Both the position numbers and the translations under genes were made by a program. The notes beneath the pieces were generated by a model. The model searched no databases, had not been told where the DNA came from, and saw only the letters and a list, made by a program, of their open reading frames with translations. From assembly GCA_965247255.1 (NCBI GenBank), contig CBDFGS010000011.1, positions 124,001-188,000 on the forward strand: 64,000 nt of DNA. The letters are read 5' to 3'. Position 1 is the stretch's first letter, and each line of letters starts with the position of its first letter. This DNA is from CBDFGS01 sp965247255. Its GTDB lineage: Bacteria; Chloroflexota; Dehalococcoidia; Lucifugimonadales; CAUZJF01. This document shows positions 33,404 to 42,617 of the stretch, piece after piece.

Positions 33404-36307
33404 GTGATAAGGCCCATGGGTATCAACTGGCGAAAGCCGTCGCGCTTCTTCAAAGGGAGCCTGCGCGTCCGGGCCATCGCGTGGTTCTTCCTGCCGACGG
33501 CGATCATCCTGGTCGCCGTCGTCCTGGTTAACTTCTTCTCGTACCAGGAAGTGACCGAAGATCTGGTGATCGAGCGGGGGCAAGACGTACCCCGCTTTGC
33601 CGCATCCAGGCTGGCTGCCGATCTCGAGGAGTACACAAATCTCCTGGCCGACCTAGCTCGGGATGCGGCCTCCGCTCAAGATAGCCCCACTGCCCACGAG
33701 GATGTCCTCGATCGGGCGCAGGGCAAGTCGCTGGTCTTCGATAGCGGCATACTGGTTCTGGACACCTTTGGACAGGTGGTTGCGACTCAGCCGAATTTCG
33801 CTGAGCGTCTTGGGCAGGACTGGTCTGACCGCAGCTACTTTCGGGAGATGGTCCGCAACCAAAGCGTAGGTTATAGCTCTCGCGCCCCCATATTTACCAA
33901 CATCATCGACGATCGACAGGCGGCGGGAGTCATAGCCGTCGCGGTACCCGTTCTCGGCGGCCAGGGCGAGTTCACGTGGAGCTCACCGCCGGGGGTTAAC
34001 TCGGTAAACAGCTTCTACGGCAGGATCGCGAAGCTACGCATTGGGGCGGGCAGTACGTACCTGGTCGATGGAAACGGTCGCGTGGTGTACCACTCGAAAA
34101 CGGACCTCATCGGCGGGGATTTCTCCAAACAACCCGCGGTACAGCAGTTGCTTGCGAAGCAAGCGGGCAACATGCGGACTCAAGACCTGGACGGCGTGGA
34201 TATCGTTGCCAGCTTTGCGCCGGTACCTGGTACCCCGTGGGGTCTCGTTACCGAGGAAAAATGGTCTTCTTTGATCGCTACCAGTCAGGGCTATCAGCGT
34301 TTCCTACTTCTCTTGTTGGCTTTGGGTGTGGCCGTGCCCGTCATGTTCGTTATTGTCGGCGTCCGGCGGATCATGCGTCCCCTGAAGGATCTCATACTGG
34401 CTACCCGTCAGGTGGCCAGCGGCGATTTTAGCGAGCCCATCGCGGTCCAGTCCGGCGACGAAATCAAGGAGCTAGCCGAAGAGTTCAACACTATGGCCGA
34501 GGCCCTCAAAGACTCCCACGCTGCCATGGAGACCAGGGTGGCAGACGCGCGTCTTTTCTTCGCGCTGGCTACGGTCGCAGCCCTGCAGACCACCAACGAC
34601 GAGATCCTGCAGAAGTGCCTGGATATGGTCTGTGAGTATGTGGCTTGGCCAATAGGCCACCTCTACGTGACGGCGTCAGACGGGACGGACGAGCTGGAGC
34701 CGACAAGTATTTGGCACCTGGACAAGCCCGAGGAGTTTGAGGTGTTTCGGGATGTCACCATGCACACGCGCTTTGCGCCGGGAGTTGGGCTGCCAGGCCG
34801 AGTTCTGGAGTCGGGAGAGCCGGCGTGGATTCCCAACGTTCAGGAGGACCAGAATTTCCCAAGGAACAAGCTGGCCGATGACATCGGCGTCTGCGGGGCT
34901 TTCGGGATTCCCGTGAGGGTCAGAGATGAAACTGTGGCAGTCCTGGAGTTCTTCACCGAGACAATCGCGGAGCGGGACGAGCATGTTCTCGACGTCATGC
35001 GAATGGTAGGGTTTCAGTTCGGCAGAATTCTCGACCGCAGGAGGGTGGAAGAGGCGCTGCAGCGAGCACATGACGAGCTGGAAAGGAGGGTCGCGGACCG
35101 CACCGTGGAGCTAACCGCGACCAACGAAAGCTTGGAAGAAACGAATCAGCGCCTGGAAGAGACTCTTGCAGAGCTTCGTAGCACCCAGGAGCGGATGATC
35201 CAACAGGAACGGCTGAAGGCGCTGGGAACGATGGCGAGCGGCATCGCTCACGACTTCAACAACGCTCTCGGATCGATACTGGGATATAGCGATGTGCTGC
35301 TCACGTTTCCTGAAACCCTAGACGACAATGCGCAGACTACTGAGTACATACGGACGATCAACACGTCTGCGAAGGACGCGGCTGCCGTAGTAGACCGCCT
35401 CAGAGAGTTCTACCGACATAGGGATGACGGCGAGGTCTTGCAGCCGATTGATGTGAACAGTGTCGTCAGAGAGGCTATCTCTATGAGCCAGCCGAGGTGG
35501 AAGGGCATGGCGCAGGCTGAGGGAGTCGACATAGAGCTTCGAACGGAGCTCGCCTCCGACATTCCTCAAATCGGTGGCAACGAGTCGAACTTGCGCTCAG
35601 CTTTGACTAACCTGATTTTCAACGCTGTGGATGCCATGCCGGAAGGCGGAACTCTCACAATTTCAACCGACCGTGAGGACGGGTGGGTCCGTATAGTGGT
35701 CGTTGACACGGGCACAGGTATGAGCGAGGAGACGAAGAGTCGCGCCTTGGAGCCCTTTTTCTCGACGAAAGAGGAGAGAGGCACCGGACTCGGTCTGGCC
35801 ACTGTCTTTGGAATCGTTAGCCGCCACGGAGGCCGGATCGACTTCACGAGCGAGCTCGGCAAGGGCACGGAGTTCACCGTCCTGTTGCCTCTGCCGAGGT
35901 CCACATTAGCGGCCAAGGACGACCCCGAAGACCAGACGATGACACGGACGCTTCATATTCTGGTAGCGGAGGACGAGCCGAAGATGCAGCGCTTGCTCAG
36001 CGAGTATCTCACGAGAGATGGCCATACCGTCGAGTTAGCTCCAGATGGAGTTGAGGCTTTGAGGAAGTTCTCAGAGGGCGATTTCGATCTCGTAATTACA
36101 GATAGGGGAATGCCGAACATGAACGGAGACGAGCTAGCTGTGGCCATACGCGCCGGCAGCGAAGTCCCTATCATTATGGCTACTGGATTTGGCGGCATGA
36201 TGCTGGCCTCGGGAGAGCGCCCTGTGGGGGTGGACTTCACCTTGGGCAAACCAATCGCGATAGCCGCCTTGCGCAAGGCGATCAACAGCGTTATCAAGGA
36301 GATCTAG
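33404..36307 (+). CDS. dCache-HAMP-GAF hybrid sensor histidine kinase
   Basis: A 967-residue membrane sensor. The order is TM1 about 24-46; extracytoplasmic double-Cache domain 47-295 (ILVLDTFGQVVATQP, DRSYFREMV, STYLVDGNGRVVYHSK); TM2 300-322; HAMP 318-371; GAF 395-542; coiled coil 543-605; HisKA with phospho-acceptor His616 in GIAHDFNNALGSILGYSDVL; ATPase domain with N740, DTGTGM (768-773) and GTGLGLA (793-799). A C-terminal receiver follows with Asp900 in LVITDRGMPNMNG and Lys in LGKP. It is complete with all catalytic residues. GTG 33404 or ATG 33416 may be the start. It is coupled to the binding-protein gene upstream and followed 21 bases later by the REC-kinase-NTPase gene, its likely phosphorelay partner. 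Confidence 0.93.
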   Translation: MIRPMGINWRKPSRFFKGSLRVRAIAWFFLPTAIILVAVVLVNFFSYQEVTEDLVIERGQDVPRFAASRLAADLEEYTNLLADLARDAASAQDSPTAHEDVLDRAQGKSLVFDSGILVLDTFGQVVATQPNFAERLGQDWSDRSYFREMVRNQSVGYSSRAPIFTNIIDDRQAAGVIAVAVPVLGGQGEFTWSSPPGVNSVNSFYGRIAKLRIGAGSTYLVDGNGRVVYHSKTDLIGGDFSKQPAVQQLLAKQAGNMRTQDLDGVDIVASFAPVPGTPWGLVTEEKWSSLIATSQGYQRFLLLLLALGVAVPVMFVIVGVRRIMRPLKDLILATRQVASGDFSEPIAVQSGDEIKELAEEFNTMAEALKDSHAAMETRVADARLFFALATVAALQTTNDEILQKCLDMVCEYVAWPIGHLYVTASDGTDELEPTSIWHLDKPEEFEVFRDVTMHTRFAPGVGLPGRVLESGEPAWIPNVQEDQNFPRNKLADDIGVCGAFGIPVRVRDETVAVLEFFTETIAERDEHVLDVMRMVGFQFGRILDRRRVEEALQRAHDELERRVADRTVELTATNESLEETNQRLEETLAELRSTQERMIQQERLKALGTMASGIAHDFNNALGSILGYSDVLLTFPETLDDNAQTTEYIRTINTSAKDAAAVVDRLREFYRHRDDGEVLQPIDVNSVVREAISMSQPRWKGMAQAEGVDIELRTELASDIPQIGGNESNLRSALTNLIFNAVDAMPEGGTLTISTDREDGWVRIVVVDTGTGMSEETKSRALEPFFSTKEERGTGLGLATVFGIVSRHGGRIDFTSELGKGTEFTVLLPLPRSTLAAKDDPEDQTMTRTLHILVAEDEPKMQRLLSEYLTRDGHTVELAPDGVEALRKFSEGDFDLVITDRGMPNMNGDELAVAIRAGSEVPIIMATGFGGMMLASGERPVGVDFTLGKPIAIAALRKAINSVIKEI

Positions 36308-36328
36308 CCGGGCCGACGCGGCTGATGC

Positions 36329-39300
36329 ATGACCGCAGAACCGAAAGACATCCCACGTATCCTGATCGTGGACGACGACCAGAACATCCGCGGCTTCGTC
36401 AAGGCAGGACTGACGGCCGCCGGTTACCAGGTCTCCGCAGTTGAAAGTGCGGAAGAGGCCTCATCGGCGCTCGCGCAAACCCCTTTTGATCTGGTGCTCT
36501 TGGATATTCTCATGCCGGTGAAGTCGGGCATGGAGTACCTGCCCGAACTCTTGGCCGAGCATCCGGATATCGCGGTCCTCATGCTCAGCGGAGAGGCGGA
36601 CCTCCAAACTGCGATCCGCGCGATGCGCGACGGTGCGTTCGACTACATTTCCAAACCGGTTGGGCTCGCGGACCTGATGATCCACGTCAAGCGCGCGATG
36701 TCAAAAAGGACTTGGCTTCTCGACAATAGGGGGATCGCCCAGGACAGCACGTGCAGCGAATGCGGAACGCCACTTGCATCGGACGACGTCTTCTGCGGCT
36801 CCTGTGGGGCAGGTGTCGCAGTTGTCGCAGACCACAAAGGTGCGACCGCTGTCGTTGACGTTCAGCCCAGGAAGGCGTCGAGCTCAGCACCACGCTCGTT
36901 TTCAGACGGGCGTTACACCGTTCTGGAATTCTTGGGCCAGGGCGGAACGAAAACGGTATACCGCACCCGCGACTCCCTGCTCGAAAGGGAGGTAGCCGTC
37001 GCCCTGATCAGAGTCGACGGACTGGACGAGACAGGTCGGCAGCGGGTGCTACGCGAGGCCCAGACCATGGCCCGGTTCGAAGACCATCCCAATCTAGTAC
37101 AAATCCATGACTTGGGAGATGAAGCAGGCCAGCCCTATATGGTCCTACCGCTGATGACGGGCGGATCAGTCTATGAGCTACTCCAGGGTTCCCCCGACCA
37201 TCGGCTGCCGATAGACCAGGCTATTCAAATAGCCAAAGAGGTATGTCAGGGTCTGACGTTCGCCCACTCCAAGGGAATCGTACATCGAGATCTCAAGCCG
37301 GGCAACATATGGCTCACCTCGGATGGCACGGCCAAGATCGGCGACTTCGGCCTCGCTATAGGCATGGATATCTCTCGGATTACCAGGAGTGAACGAATAC
37401 TGGGCACTCCGTTGTACATGGCGCCGGAGCAAGCGACCGGCAGCGAGGTCACCGAGCAGAGTGACTTGTACTCCCTGGGTTGCATGTTCTACGACATGGT
37501 CACGGGCCGCCCCCCGTTTATCGGCGACGGCGTTGTGTCTATCCTCGGACAACACATCAACGCCGCGCCGGTTGCCCCGAGATGGCATAACCCTCAGTGT
37601 CCAAAGTCGCTAGAGGCCCTGATACTCCGCCTGCTGTCAAAGGCCCCTTCGGACCGTCCTAAGTCAGCGTCCGACGTGCTCTCCGGTCTCGAGTCTATGG
37701 ACGCTGTAACCGGCTCGGAACCTGTGACAACGTCGCAGGCCAATGTCCTAGATAGCCTCGCAGGTGGTGCGTTCGTTGCCCGAGGTCGCGAGATGGAGAT
37801 GCTGACAGGGGCGGTCGAGGACACGATCTCCGGTCAAGGTCGTGTCGTCGCGTTGGCCGGAGAGCAAGGCATTGGCAAGACGCGTACGGCCCAAGAGCTC
37901 GCTGTCTACGCCGAACTCCGTGGGACGAAGGTGCTTTGGGGCCGCTGTTACGAGGACCGTGGGATGCCACCGTACTGGCCCTGGGCGCAGGCGGTAACAT
38001 CGTTGGTGCGCGACAGCGGTCCGGACGACGTGATTCTCACCAAGATGCACTCGACACTAGCCAACATCAGTGAAGCCATTCCTGATCTCCGCGACCTGAT
38101 ATCGGGCCTGGAGCCGCCACCCGCGTTGGACAGCCCGGACCAGGCCCGTTTTCGGCTGTTCGACTCGATAGCAACGCTCCTGAGGACGGCGGCAGAACAG
38201 CGACCCCTGATTGTTGTTCTGGACGACCTCCAATGGGCGGACGATGCGTCCTTAGAGTTGTTCAGGTTCGTAACCCGGGAGATCAGTAGCTCACGTTTAA
38301 TGATGGTAGGCACCTATCTGGATGTCGACTTGATGCCGCAACACCCTCTCAGCCAGCTGCTAGGCGCGCTGAGCCGACAGCCCCTGATCCACCTGCGCTT
38401 GAGCGGGTTGTCCAAAGACGATGTCCGTCGCTTCATCGAGATCGCGTCGGGAGTCACACCTCCCGCGAGCCTAGTAGACTCGGTGCAGGCTCAGGTCGAG
38501 GGCAACCCTCTGTTCTTGACCGAGGTCGTGAGGCTGCTCGTTCAGGAGCGGCAACTCACTGCGGAACCTGCAGGAAGCCAGGAAACTTGGAACATAACTA
38601 TCCCCGAGAGTGCCAGGGGAGTGATCGGTCGGCGATTAGCTGGCGTATCCTCCATATCCATTGAAGCGCTCACGACGGCGTCGGTCATCGGTAGGGAGTT
38701 CAGCCTGAATCACCTGTCAGGTCTCCTCGAGAGCCTCTCGGAAGACGAGCTTCTCGATATCCTCGAGGACGCGCGCGCGGCTCGCTTGGTGGAAGAGGTC
38801 CCTCGCGAGCTGGACCGGTACCGTTTCACGCACGCACTCGTGCAGCGGACTCTTGCGGACCAGATCTCCGCCTCGAGGAGGCGGAGGCTGCACGGGAGAA
38901 TCGCAACGGTGTTGGAGAACATATACGAGGCGGACCTGGAGGCACACAGCGCTGAACTCGCCTATCACTACCGGGAGGCCAGCGGAATCGTGGGGAATGA
39001 AAAGCTCCTGGAATACTCTATCCTTGCCGGTGAAAGCGCGCTCAAGGCTTATGCCTACGAGGAGTCGCTGGACCATTTTGAGACAGCTCTGACTGCGAAT
39101 GGCGAGCGGCACCTCGACGCCAAGGCCGCCCAGATACACTATGGCATCGGGCGTGCTCAGGCGTCCACCGGTCAGTTGGCGGTCGCAGTGTCGAGCCTGA
39201 CAAAGGCGTTCGACGCCTATGAAGCCATTAATGACTCCGAGACGGCGGTCGCCGTCGCGCAATATCCACTTATCGCCCTTCCGGGGGTGACAGGACTAGC

Positions 39301-40456
39301 CGAGCTGATCGAGCGCGCCCTTCGATTGGTGGACCGCGACTCCATTGAGCACGGGCGTCTGCTGTCTCGCCACATCCGCCCTTTAAGCGTCGAGCATGAT
39401 GATTATCAGGGCGCCAAGCAAGCCACCTCCAAGGCCCTGGCCATCGCACGACGCGCGAGTGACCCTGGTCTAGAGGCGCGAACTCTGGCGGAGTGCGCTG
39501 ACGTGGACGGGCATAATCTGAGTTTCGATGAGTCGCTAAGTAAGAGCGAACAGGCCCTGGAGCTGACGCAGGCCGTCAGCGACCCTCACACTGCCTCGGT
39601 GGCCCTCTACTGGAGTTCCATTATCCTGGGGTTCAAGGGCAACCTTCAGGACGCGGACCTGCGCGCGACCGAGGGACTCGCGACGGCGACGCGAATCCAC
39701 GACCGGTTCCGACAGGCCGGGTTCCTTATAGTGAAAGGAGAGCTGGCCCGGGTGAGGGGCGAGTGGGATGCGGCGCGCCAGTTCGGCGATCAGGGGATGT
39801 CACTTACAAATTCGGGAGCAGCGTTCCTGGCGCCCATGGCGCTCCTGGAGCACGAATTGGGAAACTCGACTGAGGGTGACGCCTACCTGGAGCAGTTGCT
39901 CGCCGATGTGCGAAAAGTCCCGGCGGAGCCCAGCCTGCGCTACCTGTACGTAGTGCTGCGTATTCCTGCAATTGCGCATGTCACCGGTATGACTGAGCAC
40001 CTATCGATAGCCAAGGAGGCTTTCGAGAAAGTGCTCTCGTCACCGCACGCCACGAGACTAGTGGCAATCGCCGCGAGAGCAGGCCTAGCGATGATTGCCT
40101 CACAAGCGGGAGACGGCGATGCGGCCAGAGAGCAATATGAGGCGCTCAAACCCGCGAAGGGGCTGCTGATTCACACTGCGATCGATCGCTTGTTGGGTGG
40201 CCTCGCCGGCACGATGGGCGAAGTCGACAAGGCCATTTCCCATTTCCAGGATGCAGTAGCTTTCTACAGAGAAGCGGGAGGTCGGCCCGAACTCGCCTGG
40301 ACTTACATGGAGTTCGCCGACGTTCTGATGCGGCGGGGCAGCGATGGCGACCCAGAAGAGGCGGCATCGATGATACAACACTGTACCGGCATTGCCAGCG
40401 AGCTCGGAATGATACCGCTGATGGAGCGCATAGGGTCGCTTCAAGGTGGCGCGTAA
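36329..40456 (+). CDS. receiver-zinc ribbon-Ser/Thr kinase-NTPase-TPR fusion protein
   Basis: A 1375-residue cytoplasmic protein. Residues 10-125 are a CheY-like receiver with phospho-acceptor Asp59 (LVLLDILMP) and Lys109 (SKP). Residues 142-159 form a CxxC-x10-CxxC zinc ribbon. Residues 195-460 are a kinase domain: GQGGTKTV loop, HRDLKPGN (319-326), DFG (339-341), GTPLYMAPEQ (359-368). The beta3 lysine position is Ala225 (VAVALIR), a substitution I associate with kinase domains of cyclase/NTPase fusions. Residues about 490-860 are a MalT/cyclase-associated NTPase: FVARGREMEML, Walker A GEQGIGKT, Walker B LIVVLDDLQWAD. TPR-like helices fill about 900-1370. The upstream hybrid kinase likely phosphorylates Asp59. 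Confidence 0.92.
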   Translation: MTAEPKDIPRILIVDDDQNIRGFVKAGLTAAGYQVSAVESAEEASSALAQTPFDLVLLDILMPVKSGMEYLPELLAEHPDIAVLMLSGEADLQTAIRAMRDGAFDYISKPVGLADLMIHVKRAMSKRTWLLDNRGIAQDSTCSECGTPLASDDVFCGSCGAGVAVVADHKGATAVVDVQPRKASSSAPRSFSDGRYTVLEFLGQGGTKTVYRTRDSLLEREVAVALIRVDGLDETGRQRVLREAQTMARFEDHPNLVQIHDLGDEAGQPYMVLPLMTGGSVYELLQGSPDHRLPIDQAIQIAKEVCQGLTFAHSKGIVHRDLKPGNIWLTSDGTAKIGDFGLAIGMDISRITRSERILGTPLYMAPEQATGSEVTEQSDLYSLGCMFYDMVTGRPPFIGDGVVSILGQHINAAPVAPRWHNPQCPKSLEALILRLLSKAPSDRPKSASDVLSGLESMDAVTGSEPVTTSQANVLDSLAGGAFVARGREMEMLTGAVEDTISGQGRVVALAGEQGIGKTRTAQELAVYAELRGTKVLWGRCYEDRGMPPYWPWAQAVTSLVRDSGPDDVILTKMHSTLANISEAIPDLRDLISGLEPPPALDSPDQARFRLFDSIATLLRTAAEQRPLIVVLDDLQWADDASLELFRFVTREISSSRLMMVGTYLDVDLMPQHPLSQLLGALSRQPLIHLRLSGLSKDDVRRFIEIASGVTPPASLVDSVQAQVEGNPLFLTEVVRLLVQERQLTAEPAGSQETWNITIPESARGVIGRRLAGVSSISIEALTTASVIGREFSLNHLSGLLESLSEDELLDILEDARAARLVEEVPRELDRYRFTHALVQRTLADQISASRRRRLHGRIATVLENIYEADLEAHSAELAYHYREASGIVGNEKLLEYSILAGESALKAYAYEESLDHFETALTANGERHLDAKAAQIHYGIGRAQASTGQLAVAVSSLTKAFDAYEAINDSETAVAVAQYPLIALPGVTGLAELIERALRLVDRDSIEHGRLLSRHIRPLSVEHDDYQGAKQATSKALAIARRASDPGLEARTLAECADVDGHNLSFDESLSKSEQALELTQAVSDPHTASVALYWSSIILGFKGNLQDADLRATEGLATATRIHDRFRQAGFLIVKGELARVRGEWDAARQFGDQGMSLTNSGAAFLAPMALLEHELGNSTEGDAYLEQLLADVRKVPAEPSLRYLYVVLRIPAIAHVTGMTEHLSIAKEAFEKVLSSPHATRLVAIAARAGLAMIASQAGDGDAAREQYEALKPAKGLLIHTAIDRLLGGLAGTMGEVDKAISHFQDAVAFYREAGGRPELAWTYMEFADVLMRRGSDGDPEEAASMIQHCTGIASELGMIPLMERIGSLQGGA

Positions 40457-40709
40457 CCGTAGCCCGGGCCAGTTCACTGAACCCGCGCCTAGGCGTTGGC
40501 ATCCCACTCGCTAGTCTCGACTCGGACGCGACGATCTATGAGGGACCAGCACTAGCCCGTCCGCGTTCCGGTCTGGCTTGTATGGCATCGAACTGCGCGA
40601 CGAGCTCCTCTGCATCGGAAGCGAAGTCACCGCTCGAGTAAGTGAAGGAATGAGACAGGCTGGTTTGGGTCACCCTATATAGATCCAACAGCTAGGCAAG
40701 GCGGCATTC

Positions 40710-41420
40710 ATGTCAACAGACACGCCCGACTTCTGGAACGAGATTTGGGCAGATACAGAGGACTGTGGTTCCGGCTCGGATGAGATCCTAGCTGATCAGG
40801 TCAGGCGCCTGACACCAGGACGCGCCCTGGACGTCGGTTGCGGTACCGGCGCAAATGCAGTGTGGCTGGCCACGCAGGGCTGGCAGGTGACGGCAGTCGA
40901 CTACTCCGTGGTCGCCATCCAAAAGGGCAAGCGACTTGCCGCCGAACGGGGCGTGAACCTCGAGTTCGTTGTCGCCGACGCCTCTCAGTACCAACCCCAG
41001 GGCAACTACGACCTGATAACGTGCTTTTACATTCAGTTGTTCCCCCAGCACCGGGTGGGCATGCTGGCCAACATGTCAGAGGCGTTGGCTCCCGGAGGCA
41101 CGTTTCTACTCGTCAGCCATGACAAGTCCGGACCGCCCGATGGCTGGTCAGAAGATGACCTGCTGAGCCTCACCACTCCTGAAGAGATCGTAGCCGAACT
41201 CGGGGACCTGCAAATCGAGCAAGCGTTCGTTCTCAGCCACGACGCTGAAGGTTCCCATGCATCCCACGTTCACCACGACGGCGACGAACAGGAACCCTGC
41301 GAAGCTCATGATTCTCACGGTTCCAGCAGCACCATTGTTAGAGCAATTCGGCCAGTGGAGACCGAAATCGCCGAGGCGAACCGAGGGCACCGCCGAGGTG
41401 AACCGGGGGATGCCGCCTAG
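40710..41420 (+). CDS. SAM-dependent methyltransferase with histidine-rich C-terminal insert
   Basis: A 236-residue class I methyltransferase. SAM-binding motif I is RALDVGCGTGANAVWLA; motif post-I is WQVTAVDYSVVAIQKGKRLA; motif II is NYDLITCFYIQLFP. This is closest to TehB/thiopurine-type and small-molecule methyltransferases. An unusual stretch at about 175-205 contains eight histidines, acidic residues and one cysteine (SHDAEGSHASHVHHDGDEQE, then CEAHDSHG). It is a plausible metal-binding loop, so a metalloid-methylation or metal-handling role is possible. ATG 40710 has a weak ribosome site. The preceding 253-base gap holds no recognised gene, only a TATATA motif near 40675. Confidence 0.85.
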   Translation: MSTDTPDFWNEIWADTEDCGSGSDEILADQVRRLTPGRALDVGCGTGANAVWLATQGWQVTAVDYSVVAIQKGKRLAAERGVNLEFVVADASQYQPQGNYDLITCFYIQLFPQHRVGMLANMSEALAPGGTFLLVSHDKSGPPDGWSEDDLLSLTTPEEIVAELGDLQIEQAFVLSHDAEGSHASHVHHDGDEQEPCEAHDSHGSSSTIVRAIRPVETEIAEANRGHRRGEPGDAA

Positions 41421-41439
41421 GGGAGACCGCGTCCACTTT

Positions 41440-41620
41440 AGAGTAATCTCGGGTTTTTTTTCGGGCCATTCGAACCCACTGATCCCGCCTCGTTTCCAAC
41501 TCCGCTACAGTACGTACTCTCGAGAAGATATTGAGTGATAATTTCCCAGTCTCGAAAGAATGACCGACCGACGAGGTATCTTCGGACTCCTCCCCCCCCA
41601 ACGACCTGCCAGAGTTAAAG
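41440..41620. other. non-coding gap with T8 run after the methyltransferase gene
   Basis: Bases 41421-41621 contain GGGTTTTTTTTCGGGCC (from about 41450) and no supported gene. The minus-strand frame 41338-41601 lacks any family resemblance. Confidence 0.4.
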
Positions 41621-41621
41621 A

Positions 41622-41643
41622 GGCCTCCATGCGTATGGAGGCC
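41622..41643 (-). terminator. intrinsic terminator of the lspA-rluD transcript
   Basis: GGCCTCCAT / ATGGAGGCC is a perfect 9-bp stem with a GCGT loop. On the minus strand it is followed by TCTTTAACTCT. It lies about 70 bases after the rluD stop. Confidence 0.7.
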
Positions 41644-41658
41644 GCTTCTTGGCTTGCC

Positions 41659-41699
41659 TGGTCGGGGTGACTGGAGTCGAACTAGCGAGGTGCAAAGCC
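41659..41699 (-). pseudogene. tRNA 3'-half-like fragment
   Basis: The minus strand reads TTCGACT as a T-loop, a nearly paired T-stem, then CACCCCGACCA, i.e. an acceptor 3' strand with discriminator and encoded CCA. Upstream is GGGCTTTGCACC, which could be part of an anticodon arm. There is no D-arm or acceptor 5' strand, because rluD ends there. It may be a tRNA-Pro/Ala remnant or an integration scar. Confidence 0.5.
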
Positions 41700-41711
41700 C
41701 TGTCCCAGGAG

Positions 41712-42617
41712 TTACGGGGCCGGCGTGAGCTGGCTGAGGATGTCTTGCAGCTCCGGGGGCAGCGCGGAGGTGAACTCGACATATCTCTCCGTCGACGGAG
41801 CCTGGAACCCCAACATGTTCGCGTGAAGGAAGTGGCGCTCCAGTTGGGGGTGCGGCCTTCCGTAGGTACGGTCTCCCACCAGGGCATGACGCACCGAGGC
41901 CATGTGCACTCTGATCTGGTGTGTGCGCCCCGTTTTGGGATAGACCTCGAGTAGCGTGAAACCCTTATAGCGCTCCAGCACCCGATACGTGGTCGTCGCC
42001 TCTCTGCCGCCGTCCACGACCGCCATGCGCTTCCGGTCGCGCGGGTGGCGGCCTATCGGCCCCTCGATTACCGCTTCGTCCGGCTGGATGTCGCCGTGGA
42101 CCAGTGCCCGGTAGCGCTTGGACACCGCCTGGCTCTTGAACTGCTGGGCCAGGTATTCGTGAGCGCGCGCGTTCTTGGCCACGACTAGAAGCCCCGACGT
42201 ATTTTTGTCCAGCCTGTGTACGATGCCGGGCCTGAGCTCGCCCCCGATACCCTCGAGGTCCGGGCAGTGCGCGAGGACGGCGTTGGCGAGCGTTCCGTCG
42301 GCGTGGCCGGGAGATGGATGGACCGCCATACCCGCCGGCTTATCGACCACCAGCAGGTCGCCGTCCTCGTAAACGATGTCGAGCGGGATAGCCTGCGCAG
42401 TGAGCCGGCTCGGCACGGGCGCCGGGATGGAGAGTGTCACGCTCTGTCCGAGCTTGAGCCTGGTGGCGGGTTTCACCGGCCGGCCGTCCACCGCCGCATG
42501 GCCCTCGGAGATCAGGTCCTGAAGCCGAGAACGCGACAGGTCCTCGCACGCCGCCGCGAGAAAACGGTCCAGCCGCTCGCCATCTGCCTCTGCTTCGAAG
42601 ACCCGCTTGTCACTCAA
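41712..42617 (-). CDS. rluD: RluD-family 23S rRNA pseudouridine synthase
   Basis: A 301-residue enzyme with an S4 RNA-binding domain (about 10-70: ERLDRFLAAACEDLSRSRLQDLISEGHAAVDGR) and the RluA/RluD catalytic domain. The catalytic aspartate is in the motif HRLDKNTSGLLVVAKN (Asp in RLDK), and the second motif GRTHQIRVHMASV is present. It should isomerise uridines in 23S rRNA helix 69. The assignment to RluD rather than RluA/RluC rests on the S4 domain and size. Its start overlaps the lspA stop by 4 bases (42614-42617), the classic lspA-rluD pair. Confidence 0.93.
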   Translation of the reverse strand: MSDKRVFEAEADGERLDRFLAAACEDLSRSRLQDLISEGHAAVDGRPVKPATRLKLGQSVTLSIPAPVPSRLTAQAIPLDIVYEDGDLLVVDKPAGMAVHPSPGHADGTLANAVLAHCPDLEGIGGELRPGIVHRLDKNTSGLLVVAKNARAHEYLAQQFKSQAVSKRYRALVHGDIQPDEAVIEGPIGRHPRDRKRMAVVDGGREATTTYRVLERYKGFTLLEVYPKTGRTHQIRVHMASVRHALVGDRTYGRPHPQLERHFLHANMLGFQAPSTERYVEFTSALPPELQDILSQLTPAP

